Below are positions 45,318 to 54,427 of a DNA stretch of 64,000 nucleotides, one piece after another. Both the position numbers and the translations under genes were made by a program. This DNA comes from Chitinophagaceae bacterium. GTDB lineage: Bacteria > Bacteroidota > Bacteroidia > Chitinophagales > Chitinophagaceae. The DNA lies in assembly GCA_016708765.1 (NCBI GenBank), contig JADJFD010000003.1, positions 248,001-312,000 on the forward strand. The letters are read 5' to 3'. The stretch's first letter is position 1. Each line of letters starts with the position of its first letter. The notes under the pieces are model-generated. The model made no database searches, was not told the DNA's origin, and saw nothing but the letters and a program-made list of their open reading frames with translations.

Positions 45318-45380
45318 GCTCAGTAGAATTACCAACAGTACAAGAGTGCGACGCAACAGACGATGATAGCAGTAATGTCG
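45318..45380. repeat. Interspersed repeat, longest copy
   Basis: This intergenic copy begins GCTCAGTAGAATTACC (45318-45333; reverse complement at 31089-31104), then has a 24-base core (45342-45365) identical to 19820-19843, then a tail shared in degenerate form with 16964-16998. It lies between lpxB and the small membrane protein gene. I see no encoded protein. Confidence 0.65.
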
Positions 45381-45399
45381 CTGGGTACATCATTTTTAT

Positions 45400-45696
45400 T
45401 TAATTAAAAAGCTTCAACAATAAAATGCCAACGCCATAAACCATAGTGATGATAAATATGCCTTTGAATGTTTGCACTTTGTCGAAATGAACATAGATGG
45501 CGAATAGCAATGCATTGGCCAACAAAGAAAAAGTGCCAACATTGGTGATAATATTGTTATTGTGTATAAAGTAATCCAGAAAGTTTGTAAAACTTAATGA
45601 AGGAAACTTTACCCGGTACACTACAATAAGACCTACTAACGGTCCTATGAAACCTAGAATGAGGCCAAGCCGGAGACTATCTTTGGTAAGAAACAT
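45400..45696 (-). CDS. Conserved small membrane protein of unknown function
   Basis: A 98-residue protein with three hydrophobic helices (about 10-28, 50-68 and 78-96), starting MFLTKDSLRLGLILGFIGPLVGLIVVYRVKFPS. I recognise no domain. It lies 26 bases downstream of surE on the same strand and seems to belong to a surE-(this)-lpxB series, which suggests a link to cell-envelope genes. Confidence 0.75.
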   Translation of the reverse strand: MFLTKDSLRLGLILGFIGPLVGLIVVYRVKFPSLSFTNFLDYFIHNNNIITNVGTFSLLANALLFAIYVHFDKVQTFKGIFIITMVYGVGILLLKLFN

Positions 45697-45722
45697 TGAT
45701 GTGAAATTTATTGGTGGTTAAG

Positions 45723-46544
45723 TTATTTCCAGCTTTTTTCCAGTTTGGCTTTTAAAACGTAATTGGTGAGATCAAATTGTACTGGTACTATACTTACGTA
45801 ATTATTATTCAAAGCCCACACATCGGTATCTTTTGCTTTGTCAAAGTTTACAAACTCACCGGTGAGCCAATAGTAGTGACGACCATGCGGATCATCTCTC
45901 TCTATAAAATCTTCCACATATTTGGCGTAGGCTTGCTTGCAGATCTTAAATCCTTTAAGAAGTTCCGGTGCCACAGCAGGAATATTTACATTGAGCACCG
46001 TATGTTTTTCGAGTTTGGTACGCAACATTTTTTCAGTTATCAGTCGTACATATTTTTTGGCTCCGGTAAAGTCGGCATCAATACTATAATCTAATAAGGA
46101 AAAGCCGGCAGAGGGAATACTTTCGATTGCAGCTTCAACGGCGGCAGACATGGTGCCGGAATAAATTACATTAATACTATGATTAGCACCATGATTAATG
46201 CCACTGAGGCATAGATCAGGTTTGCGGTGTAATACTTTATCTACAGCCAGCTTAACACAATCAACCGGAGTTCCGGTGCATGACCATGTTTCTACATCAT
46301 CAAACAATGGATCGATCTTATGCAAACGTAATGGCTGACCGATAGTTATGGCATGGCCCATTCCTGATTGTGGTTTGTCTGGTGCCACTACAACGATTTT
46401 GCCAAGGTCTCTTACAGCTTCAACAAGATTTTTAATTCCCGGAGCAGTTACGCCGTCATCGTTTGTAATTAGTATTACCGGTTTTTCTTTTACGCTAGCT
46501 TTAGCTGATGATGCTTTTTTCTTAGGACTTGATTTTTTTGTCAT
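45723..46544 (-). CDS. surE: 5'/3'-nucleotidase SurE
   Basis: Metal-dependent nucleoside-monophosphate phosphatase. The 273 residues start with a Lys/Ser/Ala-rich extension (about 1-20) and then the SurE core: ILITNDDGVTAPGIKNLVEAV (metal-binding DD), VVAPDKPQSGMGHAIT, SCTGTPVDCVKLAV, LCLSGINHGANHSINVIYSGTMSAAVEAA, and LNVNIP. The extension is unusual, but the first ATG has no better alternative because the core begins with no Met near it. Confidence 0.94.
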   Translation of the reverse strand: MTKKSSPKKKASSAKASVKEKPVILITNDDGVTAPGIKNLVEAVRDLGKIVVVAPDKPQSGMGHAITIGQPLRLHKIDPLFDDVETWSCTGTPVDCVKLAVDKVLHRKPDLCLSGINHGANHSINVIYSGTMSAAVEAAIESIPSAGFSLLDYSIDADFTGAKKYVRLITEKMLRTKLEKHTVLNVNIPAVAPELLKGFKICKQAYAKYVEDFIERDDPHGRHYYWLTGEFVNFDKAKDTDVWALNNNYVSIVPVQFDLTNYVLKAKLEKSWK

Positions 46545-46649
46545 ACGGGTACAAAAATCTTCTTTTTTCCGGTTTATTCAAAATAGGTTAGCAAACTATT
46601 TTGTAATTCTAAAATAATTAGTATTTTGCAGCTAATTAAATTAGTGATT

Positions 46650-47398
46650 ATGGCAGTTTCCAATCAAAATCTGAAATACCTGAGAAAACTTCGTGGGTGG
46701 ACACAGGAAGAATTTGCAAACAAACTACGCATCAAACGATCATTACTGGGAGCATATGAAGAAGAAAGAGCAGAGCCGAGAATTGATGTGCTTGAAGTGG
46801 TATGTGACATTTTAAATTGACATTGGATGATATTCTTCGTAAAGATTTAAGTGATAATAAAGGTAACTATCTCGCCAAGCGAAGAGCAATGAAGCTGGCA
46901 CAGGGAAGGCCAGATATTCCTTTTGTACCCATAAAAGCAGCAGCAGGTTACCTGGCTGGGTTCGAAGACCCGGAGTTTATCGATGAATTGAATACGTTTA
47001 CCCTGCCGATGCTTAGCGGTGGCAATTACAGGGCATTTGAAATTGTGGGAGATTCTATGTTGCCCACACCTAGCGGCTCTGTAATAGTGGGAGAAAAACT
47101 TGAAAATCTTGACGATGTAAAAAACAATGTTGCCTGTATAGTTGTGTCCCGCAACGAGGGAATTGTTTATAAAAGGGTACAAAAAAATGGTAGGCAGAAA
47201 AATAAACTGACCTTGGTTAGTGACAACCCGGTTTTTCATCCTTACACGGTAAACGCAGAAGAAGTATTGGAAATGTGGCAGGCACAAGTTGTTATTTCTC
47301 GCACAAATTCTCAAAATCGATGGGATATGAGCCAGTTGGCCACCGTAGTTTCTGATCTTCAGCAGCAGGTAACTTCGCTTAAAAAACGGATGAATTAG
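46650..47398 (+). pseudogene. XRE-family regulator with S24/LexA-like domain, split by a one-base frameshift
   Basis: The first frame (from 46650, MAVSNQNLKYLRKLRGWTQEEFANKL) is a Cro/C1-type helix-turn-helix that stops at TGA 46818-46820, right after VLEVVCDILN. The second frame, overlapping by four bases, continues LTLDDILRKDLSDNKGNYLAKRRAMK and then an S24-like domain with FEIVGDSMLPTPSGSVIVGE (the Ser position) and GIVYKRVQ (the Lys position), ending in a coiled-coil-like tail. One extra T at about 46817 joins both into a regulator of about 249 residues of the usual Bacteroidetes type. Two separately translated proteins are possible but less likely. Confidence 0.82.
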
Positions 47399-47472
47399 TT
47401 TAAAACTACGGCTGAATTTACTTTTTTTGCTAGTTTTTGCAAGCAGTCTTAGTTCCCTTGCTGTCTAAGTTT

Positions 47473-47480
47473 TATATTTG
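47473..47480 (+). promoter_or_regulatory. Possible Bacteroidetes -7 element before the DUF5916 gene
   Basis: TATATTTG fits the known Bacteroidetes -7 consensus TAnnTTTG and lies 18 bases before the ATG at 47499. A good -33 TTTG at the expected distance is not present, so this is weak. Confidence 0.3.
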
Positions 47481-47498
47481 GCTACTCTAAAGGACTGC

Positions 47499-49970
47499 AT
47501 GAGATTTAAAATATATTTCTGTTTACCCTTCTTGCTGTTTTGTGGAACTATTTTCTCACAAACAAAAACAGTACTAGCTGTAAAAATTGCCCAAGCCCCG
47601 AAAATAGACGGGAACTTGAATGATGAGGCATGGGTGAATATTACACCGGCTACAGACTTTATTCAAAATTATCCATCTGCAGGTACAGCAGCTTCTCAGC
47701 AAACCAAGGTAAAGGTGGTGTATGATGACGAGGCTATATACATTGGCGCAAATCTTTATGATAATCCTGATTTGATTAGAAAGCAGCTAACAGCAAGAGA
47801 TGCAGAATTACAAAAAGATGTAGATTTTTTTTCCATCTTTCTTGATACATATAACGACAAGCAAAATGGTTTTCATTTTGTAGTTACTTCTGCCAACGTA
47901 CAATCTGATGCAAGGCTTGGTCCAAATTTGGGGAATGGCGGCAGCGGATTTGGTGATTACGGGGATAAAAGCTGGGATGCAGTTTGGGAAAGTAAAGTGC
48001 AGATTCAAAGTGATGGTTGGTCGGTGGAAATGAAGATTCCATATATCTCATTACGGTTTGCAAAAATGGAATTACAAAACTGGGGCATTCAGTTTCAACG
48101 ACAAATAAGAAGAACAAATGAAAATTGTTTTTGGAATACTGTTGATCCGAATGTAAATGGCTTTGTAAACCAGTTTGGCCAGTTTGTTGGTTTAAAAAAT
48201 TTACAGCCTCCATTACGACTTAGTTTTGCTCCTTACGTTTCTACAGGCTACAGAAGTTCTCCTGAAGTAAACGGTTATTCGAATACCTGGTTGCGCAGCG
48301 GTGGAATGGATGTAAAGTATGGTATCAACGAAAGTTTTACATTAGATGCAACGCTGATTCCTGATTTCGGTCAGGTAATTTCTGATAATGTTATTAATAA
48401 CCTTTCACCTTTCGAAGTGCAGTTTCAGGATAATCGTCAGTTTTTTTCTGAAGGAACAGAAATATTTAAAAAAGCTGGTTTGTTTTATTCGAGAAGAGTT
48501 GGAGATATTCCTTCGAAGTACAATAGTGTTAGAAATTTTGTTGGCTCCAATACTGATTGGGAAATAAAAAAGAATCCTTCTGCAACACAACTGTATAATG
48601 CTACAAAATTTTCTGGTCGTACAGATGGTAAACTTGGTATTGGTATTTTCAATGCGATAACCGCACCAATGGAAGCGAGGTTGCACAATACAATTTCTGG
48701 AAAAGATTCTACCATACAAACAGAACCTTTAGCAAACTATAATATTGTTGTATTAGATCAGGCATTAAAAGGCCGTTCCTTTCTTACGCTTACCAATACA
48801 AATGTAATTCGCAATGGCGATGCAAGGGATGCAAACGTTACTGCATTTGATTTCAGCCTTTATGATAAAAAGAATTTATTCAATGTAAAAGGTACGGCCA
48901 GGTATAGCAAAATATTTGGAAACAATCCTTATGATGGATATAATTCCACATTAAGGATGGGGAAAGTAAGTGGTAAATGGCAATATTATTTGCTGGGTAA
49001 TGTAGAATCTGCTAAATATGATCCAAGAGATCTTGGATTTTTACAAGCACCTAATGAAGTATCATTAACAAAATCAATTACCTATTCCCAGTTTACGCCA
49101 ACTAAAAATTTGTTGTCTTATAATTATAGAATTACAGCGAAGTACACTAAGCTTTATGCTCCATCTGCTTTTTCAGATTTTCAAGTCAATGCAAATGGGT
49201 TTTGGTTGCTGAAAAATTTCTGGGATATTTCTTTGAATGCAAGGTATATAACAGATCAGCATGATTATTTTGTGCTGGGAGATCCTTCTACGTATAAACG
49301 TTTTGTAAAACGTCCCCGTTATGGTTCGCTTACTTTAAGTGGAAGTACCGATAGCAGAAAAAGATTGTATATAAGCTACTCTGCGTTGTTTGCTGATTTC
49401 TTTAATTCAGCTCCTAATAAATATTATCATATACTAACTGGTGGCATACGGTATCGCTTTAGTAATAAATTTACACTTGATCTGTCGCACACCCATGAAA
49501 CGGAAACAGATTATATTATTGCTGCCGGTAGAGAAATAAATAATGAACCAAGAATTGCATTTGTGGATTTTACGGATGTTACCACGGTGCTGTCCGGCAT
49601 TTATAATTTTACCTCTCGTTTCAATCTTACGTTGCGGGCAAGGCATTACTTAAGCCGGTTGAATTTTAATCGCTTCGCCAATGTAGATAATAAGGGCAAT
49701 CCAATCCCAAGAACTGGAACGACCAGTTTCGACAATGTAAATATTTTTAACCTCGATGCTTTTCTTACTTGGGACTTTCGCCTTGGCAGCCGCTTAATTG
49801 TTGGATATAAAAACTGGTTGGGCGATAATGAAGTGGTAAGCCTTACCGGAAAGAATAATTATCTAAGAAACCTTGGAGAAATATTTGACTTGCGACATGG
49901 CAATGAATTAACAGTGCGATTTATTTATTTCATAGACTATAACAAACTGCGTAAGAAAAAAGCTAATTAA
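47499..49970 (+). CDS. DUF5916 outer-membrane-type protein with CBM9-like N-terminal domain
   Basis: The 823-residue protein has a signal peptide (to FSQ, about 20). A CBM9-like domain follows (about 25-220: APKIDGNLNDEAWVNITPATDFIQNYP, VVYDDEAIYIGANLYDNPD, DGWSVEMKIPYISLRF). The rest is a long DUF5916 region rich in alternating aromatic strands, with FAPYVSTGY, PDFGQVISDN, NRQFFSEGTEIF and the closing NELTVRFIYFIDYNKLR, probably an outer-membrane beta-barrel. Function is unknown. The start at 47499 is chosen because the signal peptide begins there. Its 3' end overlaps pdeM by eight bases. Confidence 0.88.
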   Translation: MRFKIYFCLPFLLFCGTIFSQTKTVLAVKIAQAPKIDGNLNDEAWVNITPATDFIQNYPSAGTAASQQTKVKVVYDDEAIYIGANLYDNPDLIRKQLTARDAELQKDVDFFSIFLDTYNDKQNGFHFVVTSANVQSDARLGPNLGNGGSGFGDYGDKSWDAVWESKVQIQSDGWSVEMKIPYISLRFAKMELQNWGIQFQRQIRRTNENCFWNTVDPNVNGFVNQFGQFVGLKNLQPPLRLSFAPYVSTGYRSSPEVNGYSNTWLRSGGMDVKYGINESFTLDATLIPDFGQVISDNVINNLSPFEVQFQDNRQFFSEGTEIFKKAGLFYSRRVGDIPSKYNSVRNFVGSNTDWEIKKNPSATQLYNATKFSGRTDGKLGIGIFNAITAPMEARLHNTISGKDSTIQTEPLANYNIVVLDQALKGRSFLTLTNTNVIRNGDARDANVTAFDFSLYDKKNLFNVKGTARYSKIFGNNPYDGYNSTLRMGKVSGKWQYYLLGNVESAKYDPRDLGFLQAPNEVSLTKSITYSQFTPTKNLLSYNYRITAKYTKLYAPSAFSDFQVNANGFWLLKNFWDISLNARYITDQHDYFVLGDPSTYKRFVKRPRYGSLTLSGSTDSRKRLYISYSALFADFFNSAPNKYYHILTGGIRYRFSNKFTLDLSHTHETETDYIIAAGREINNEPRIAFVDFTDVTTVLSGIYNFTSRFNLTLRARHYLSRLNFNRFANVDNKGNPIPRTGTTSFDNVNIFNLDAFLTWDFRLGSRLIVGYKNWLGDNEVVSLTGKNNYLRNLGEIFDLRHGNELTVRFIYFIDYNKLRKKKAN

Positions 49971-50628
49971 CCTGCATCAATTCATCTCCGCTAATTGCAA
50001 AAACAGGTTCTCCTTTTTCTGGCTGCACTTTAAATGTTCCGGTAAACCGACTGAAGGCGGGTAGAATACAATGTTCCTTTGCAAAATAAAAGCAAGGAAA
50101 TTTAAGCGATTGTCTTCCTTTTCCTTTTAGTGTAATAGAAGGATGAACATGCCCTGTAAATGTATATTTAATATCCGCCGATTCGTTTTTCTTGTAACGT
50201 TTGTCTTCGTGTCTGAAACAAAAGCCATCAATCAACAGCTCCCATTCATGCAATTTTATATTGGCTTCATGATACCAGCTGTCGGCTAAAATATCATGAT
50301 TACCTTTTACCAAATCAATATGTAATAAGGAAAAATCGTTTCGCCATTTTAGAAAAAGCTCCAATTCTTTATTGACTGTGCTATGTGTAAAATCGCCTAC
50401 AATGATGAGTCGCTCTACTTTAAAAAGATATAGCTGTGCCATTAATCGCTGAAGATCCGCCTTGAAAACAGATTGTGGAACAGCGATGCCTGATTTACGA
50501 AAATGACCGGTTTTGCCAAGATGCATGTCTGCAACAATCAAACTATTTTGCTCTTCCCAAAACAAGCATCTTTCTGGGGATATCCAGAAAGTGTTATTGG
50601 CTATAATATGGGGAACTGGGTTTTTCAT
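49963..50628 (-). CDS. pdeM: Ligase-associated DNA damage response endonuclease PdeM
   Basis: A 221-residue calcineurin-like phosphoesterase with SLIVADMHLGKTGHFRKSGIAVP, LIIVGDFTHSTVNKEL, LVKGNHDIL and TFTGHVHPSI, the four metal-binding blocks. These and the FCFRHEDKRYKK segment match PdeM, the nuclease in the ligase-associated repair set. It overlaps the upstream helicase stop as ATGA, so the two are coupled. The DNA ligase and exonuclease of the set are not in the window. Confidence 0.9.
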   Translation of the reverse strand: MKNPVPHIIANNTFWISPERCLFWEEQNSLIVADMHLGKTGHFRKSGIAVPQSVFKADLQRLMAQLYLFKVERLIIVGDFTHSTVNKELELFLKWRNDFSLLHIDLVKGNHDILADSWYHEANIKLHEWELLIDGFCFRHEDKRYKKNESADIKYTFTGHVHPSITLKGKGRQSLKFPCFYFAKEHCILPAFSRFTGTFKVQPEKGEPVFAISGDELMQVN

Positions 50629-53173
50629 TCAGCAGTGTTCAAATTTAGTGTAAACAATTCAGCCTGCAGTTGCTGTTGCATTTTTTTTACACGGTCTTCC
50701 AGCTTTTCAGAAGAAAGGTCTTCCCGCATACTATCTACTTTAATCGGAAAACAAAATGGAGTAAGCTGTTGCGGAAACGTAATTACAATAGTTGATTGCT
50801 GAATTCGCTCCAGCATATCTCTTAAACGTACTTCCTCCATTTGCTGATCCAGCACTTCCTGATACGCCTGGCGAAGTAATAAGTTATTTGCATCATACTC
50901 ACTGAACACATTGAAGAGGAGTGAGGCAGAAGATTGTAAATGCCTTGCTTTCTTTTTTTCTCCGGGCATTCCTTGAAAAACAAGTCCGCCGATTACTGCC
51001 ACATCTCTGAATTTTCGCTTTGCCATTTCTGTACTGTTTACACTGCGTTGTATGTCATTCAATAAATCAGATGGTGAAAATAATTCATATACATTTCTAT
51101 CATCCACAGGTATTGGTTGATCACTCAGCAATTCAAAACCATAGTCATTCATGGCAAAGGAAAAACTAATAGGAGTAATGCGGCTAATGCGGTACGCCAA
51201 AATAGCCGCCATTGCTTCATGCACCAACCTGCCTTCAAAAGGATATACAAATAAATGAAAGCCATCTTTTGTTTCAATCTGTTCTATCAACAACTCATTT
51301 TCTTTTGGAAGTTGTGATAATGTTTTTTGCAGATCAAAAATTGGTAGCAGTGCTTTCAATTCTTTACTACCCGAAACAACACTGACTGCCGCCTGATTTA
51401 ATGTTTCTCTCAACTTCTTTCCCAAATTAGCACTCAATGGCATTCTTCCTCCATTCCAACTTGGCACTTTTGATTTCTTGGCTGCCGATTTTTTGACCAA
51501 CGCTGTCATATCTTTTATCAATACAAATTCCAGATTCTTTCCGGCTAGTGTAAACACATCACCCGGTTCGAGGCGAGAGATAAAATATTCTTCAATAACA
51601 CCGATATAAGCTCCGCTGATGAACTTTACTTTTAGCATAGAGTCGCTAACAATAGTGCCAATGTGCAGGCGATGCCGCATGGCTACTTTTCGGCTTAGTA
51701 TTTTATAAACACCATCTTCTATCTCTACTTTTTTAAAATCATCGTATTGGCCCAATGCTTCGCCACCTTTGGTGATAAAGAAAAGTAACTTGTTCCATTC
51801 TTCTTTGGTCAGTTCCTTATAACAGAATGTTGCTTTTACTTCTTTATATATTACTTCGGGAATAAATCCATCGGAGATGGCCAATGTGTTCAGGTATTGA
51901 AGTAATACATCATAACAGAGCAACATGGGATGACGACTTTCAATCAGCTTTTCTTGCATTGCAGCTTTTAATGCAGCCGCTTCCATCAGCTCTAAAGAAT
52001 GTGTGGGTAGAAAATATATTTTACTTACCGCATCGGGACTATGCCCACTACGGCCAGCCCGTTGTAAGAACCGGGCAACACCTTTTGGCGAGCCAACCTG
52101 TATAACTGATTCAACGGGGCGAAAGTCTACACCAAGATCAAGGCTTGCAGTACATACCACTGCTTTCAGGTTGCCCGTATGCAGGTTGTCTTCAATCCAT
52201 GTACGCAGCTCCCGGTCGATAGAGCCATGATGCAAGGCGATGGAACCTGCTAGTTCCGGACATACATTTAATAAAGCCTGGTACCATAGTTCACTCATAC
52301 CTCTGGTATTAATAAAGATGAGTGTGGTTTTGCTTTGCTGAATGATAGGAATTAATTTATGAGCCAGTTTAATTCCAAGGTGGCCGGCCCAAGGATATTT
52401 TTCTATCTCATCCGGAAAGATAGATTCAACCTTAATTTTTTTATTGATATCAGCCGTTATAGTAATTCCTTTTTGTTTAATTGAAGAAAGTAAAACCTCT
52501 TTCGCCTCCTCTAAATTTCCAATCGTTGCAGAAATCCCCCAAACCAAAACCTGTCTTTTCTCCACTCCCCACTCCCCACTAACTACTTCCTTCTCTCCAT
52601 TCACCATTGACCATTCACAATTCACCACTCTACTAATCGCCAGCTCCACCTGCACACCTCTTTTACTACCCAATAGTTCATGCCACTCATCTACTGCAAT
52701 AATTTTTAAGGACGAAAAGATGGAGGGATAATTTTTTTGTGCCAGCAGCAGATGCAAACTTTCGGGAGTAATAATGAGCACTTCCGGCATTTGTGCTTTT
52801 TGCTTAGTTCTGTCGGCAGTGGAGGTATCGCCATTGCGGATGGCCACTTTCCATTGCATGCCCAGTTCATCAATTACTTCTTCCATAGCCCTGCCAATAT
52901 CTTTGGCCAATGCTCTTAGTGGTGTTATCCATAATAGGTGCAGACCGCTATTTTTTTATTTTTATAAGTAATCGGATGCCGGTTTATGAATTCAATTATT
53001 GAACCGAGAAAAATAGAGTAGCCTTTTCCACAACCGGTAGGGGCATTAACCAGACCCGATTCGCCATTAACGATATGTTGCCATGCAGCAAGCTGAAACG
53101 AAAATGGCTTGAAGTTTTTAGCTTCAAGCCATTTCTTAATTATTAAATAGCCAATTTCTTTTTTTAGTTCCAC
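50625..53173 (-). pseudogene. Ligase-associated DEXH-box helicase (Lhr type), split by a one-base frameshift
   Basis: The first frame (52925-53173) holds the start MELKKEIGYLIIKKWLEAKNFKPF and Walker A (NAPTGCGKG). The second (50625-52910) holds AKDIGRAMEEVIDE, ITPESLHLLL, the DEWH box (VDEWHELLGSKRG), GISATIGNLEEA, VCTASLDLGVDFRPVESVIQVGSPKG, QRAGRSGHSP and the Lhr-type C-terminal domain. Between the frames the other reading gives GLHLLWITPLRALA, so one base is missing from the T7 run at 52951-52957. Restored length is about 850 residues. It also carries an in-frame simple-repeat insertion (52561-52630). By family it acts in DNA repair with PdeM. Confidence 0.88.
52561..52630. repeat. Simple repeat inside the helicase coding region
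   Basis: TCCACTCCCCACTCCCCACT and, after a spacer, CCATTCACCATTGACCATTC with further ATTCAC units. On the coding (minus) strand it gives CEWSMVNGEKEVVSGEWGVE, placed between the post-DEWH helix (ELAISRVVN) and the VWGISATIG motif. The units resemble the intergenic ATTCACTATTGCC tandem at 19233. Confidence 0.7.
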
Positions 53174-53213
53174 TAAGAAGATATATGAAAAATAAAGTTA
53201 CGCTTATATTGAA

Positions 53214-54401
53214 TTAATAAACTCCTTTCAATATACCATCCTGCCATTTTAAGAAATACAACTTCTTGTTTTCAAAATAATCAAGCATCATTGTTTCTCT
53301 ATCGAGCACTGGTTGTATGTCATATTCTCTGAATACATCAAAATCTTGATACGATATATTAGATGCGATATCAGCTTTATACTTTAATAATAACTTACCA
53401 AACTTCCACATCGTTTCATATCCTCTCATCACCATATCGCTTGGTCTTGCATACATTATTTTATTGAAGTACTCAATAATCTGCTGGCTAAGTTTATCTG
53501 TTCTTGGGTTATAAAAAGGAGTGCTATAAATTATATCAATGCCCTTGTATTCAGGTTTCTTAAAATCACTAATTCCATCCCAGGTTGGCATACCCATTAC
53601 ACTGGCAACATATTTTTGTTTTTTAAGGGTGGCAAGTTTTTGTGCAAGTTTTTTACCAAAATTCTCATCAAGGCTTCCGGCAATACACAAAGTGTGTTTA
53701 ATTGTATCAAGATGTTTAGACAAGTCTGCCTCAGTAAAATTTTCAGTCAGGTCTACGTATTTTAATTTCAAAGGAGCATCAGTAGTATTTTTAGCAAAGT
53801 CATCAAAATAAGTTTTCAATCTATCTTCTAATGTACCTTTTTTACGAAAAACAACTAATTGATCAAGCGAATAATATTTTTGAATATGATTATAAATTCC
53901 TTCACATTGTGTTCTCAGCGTAGGATTTAATAAAACAAAATAAGGATTGCCAGAAGTGCCTCCTTCGTTTGGAATGTTTACATTGATAACCGGAATATTT
54001 CTTTTAAGACCTGCATCTGCAAATGTCCTTACTTCATTACCACTACAATAAGCAAGAATCATTTCTATGCTATCTTTTTCGGTTTTAGTTAACTGTTCTG
54101 TTAAAGAACTCTTAGCGGCTCTTGTATCATAAATATAAATTTCTAGCGGTGCTTTTTCTTTATTTAAAGAGTCTAATGCAAGTTGTACTCCTTCAAAAAA
54201 TTCAAGACCTGGGTTTATGTACTTAGGAAATTCTGTATTTGCATATTTGTATTTACCCGATGAAGTAAAAGCAGAATCAAGATAAAGTGGAGCAAAGACA
54301 GCAACTTTATGTTTGCGAATATTTGATTGTGCACCTGCATTTATAACCTGAAAGAGGCTGCATAAAAACAGAAGCAGAAAAAAGTAATGTTGTTTCCTCA
54401 T
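53214..54401 (-). CDS. Type 1 periplasmic-binding-protein-like (ABC substrate-binding fold) protein
   Basis: The 395-residue exported protein has a signal peptide (FFLLLFLCSLFQVINAGAQ). The mature part has a Leu/Ile/Val-binding-like fold: KVAVFAPLYLDSAFTSS, EGVQLALDSLNKEKAPLEIYIYDTR, NIPVINVNIPNEGGTSGNPYFVLLNP and GIDIIYSTPFYNPRTDKLSQQIIEYF. No permease genes lie nearby, so ligand and role are unknown; it may be an envelope sensor rather than a transporter subunit. The ATG at 54401 is preferred over 54437, which would overlap guaA and precede the signal peptide. It follows guaA by 26 bases. Confidence 0.8.
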   Translation of the reverse strand: MRKQHYFFLLLFLCSLFQVINAGAQSNIRKHKVAVFAPLYLDSAFTSSGKYKYANTEFPKYINPGLEFFEGVQLALDSLNKEKAPLEIYIYDTRAAKSSLTEQLTKTEKDSIEMILAYCSGNEVRTFADAGLKRNIPVINVNIPNEGGTSGNPYFVLLNPTLRTQCEGIYNHIQKYYSLDQLVVFRKKGTLEDRLKTYFDDFAKNTTDAPLKLKYVDLTENFTEADLSKHLDTIKHTLCIAGSLDENFGKKLAQKLATLKKQKYVASVMGMPTWDGISDFKKPEYKGIDIIYSTPFYNPRTDKLSQQIIEYFNKIMYARPSDMVMRGYETMWKFGKLLLKYKADIASNISYQDFDVFREYDIQPVLDRETMMLDYFENKKLYFLKWQDGILKGVY

Positions 54402-54427
54402 ATTTCGTATTAAACGTTTATAATTTA

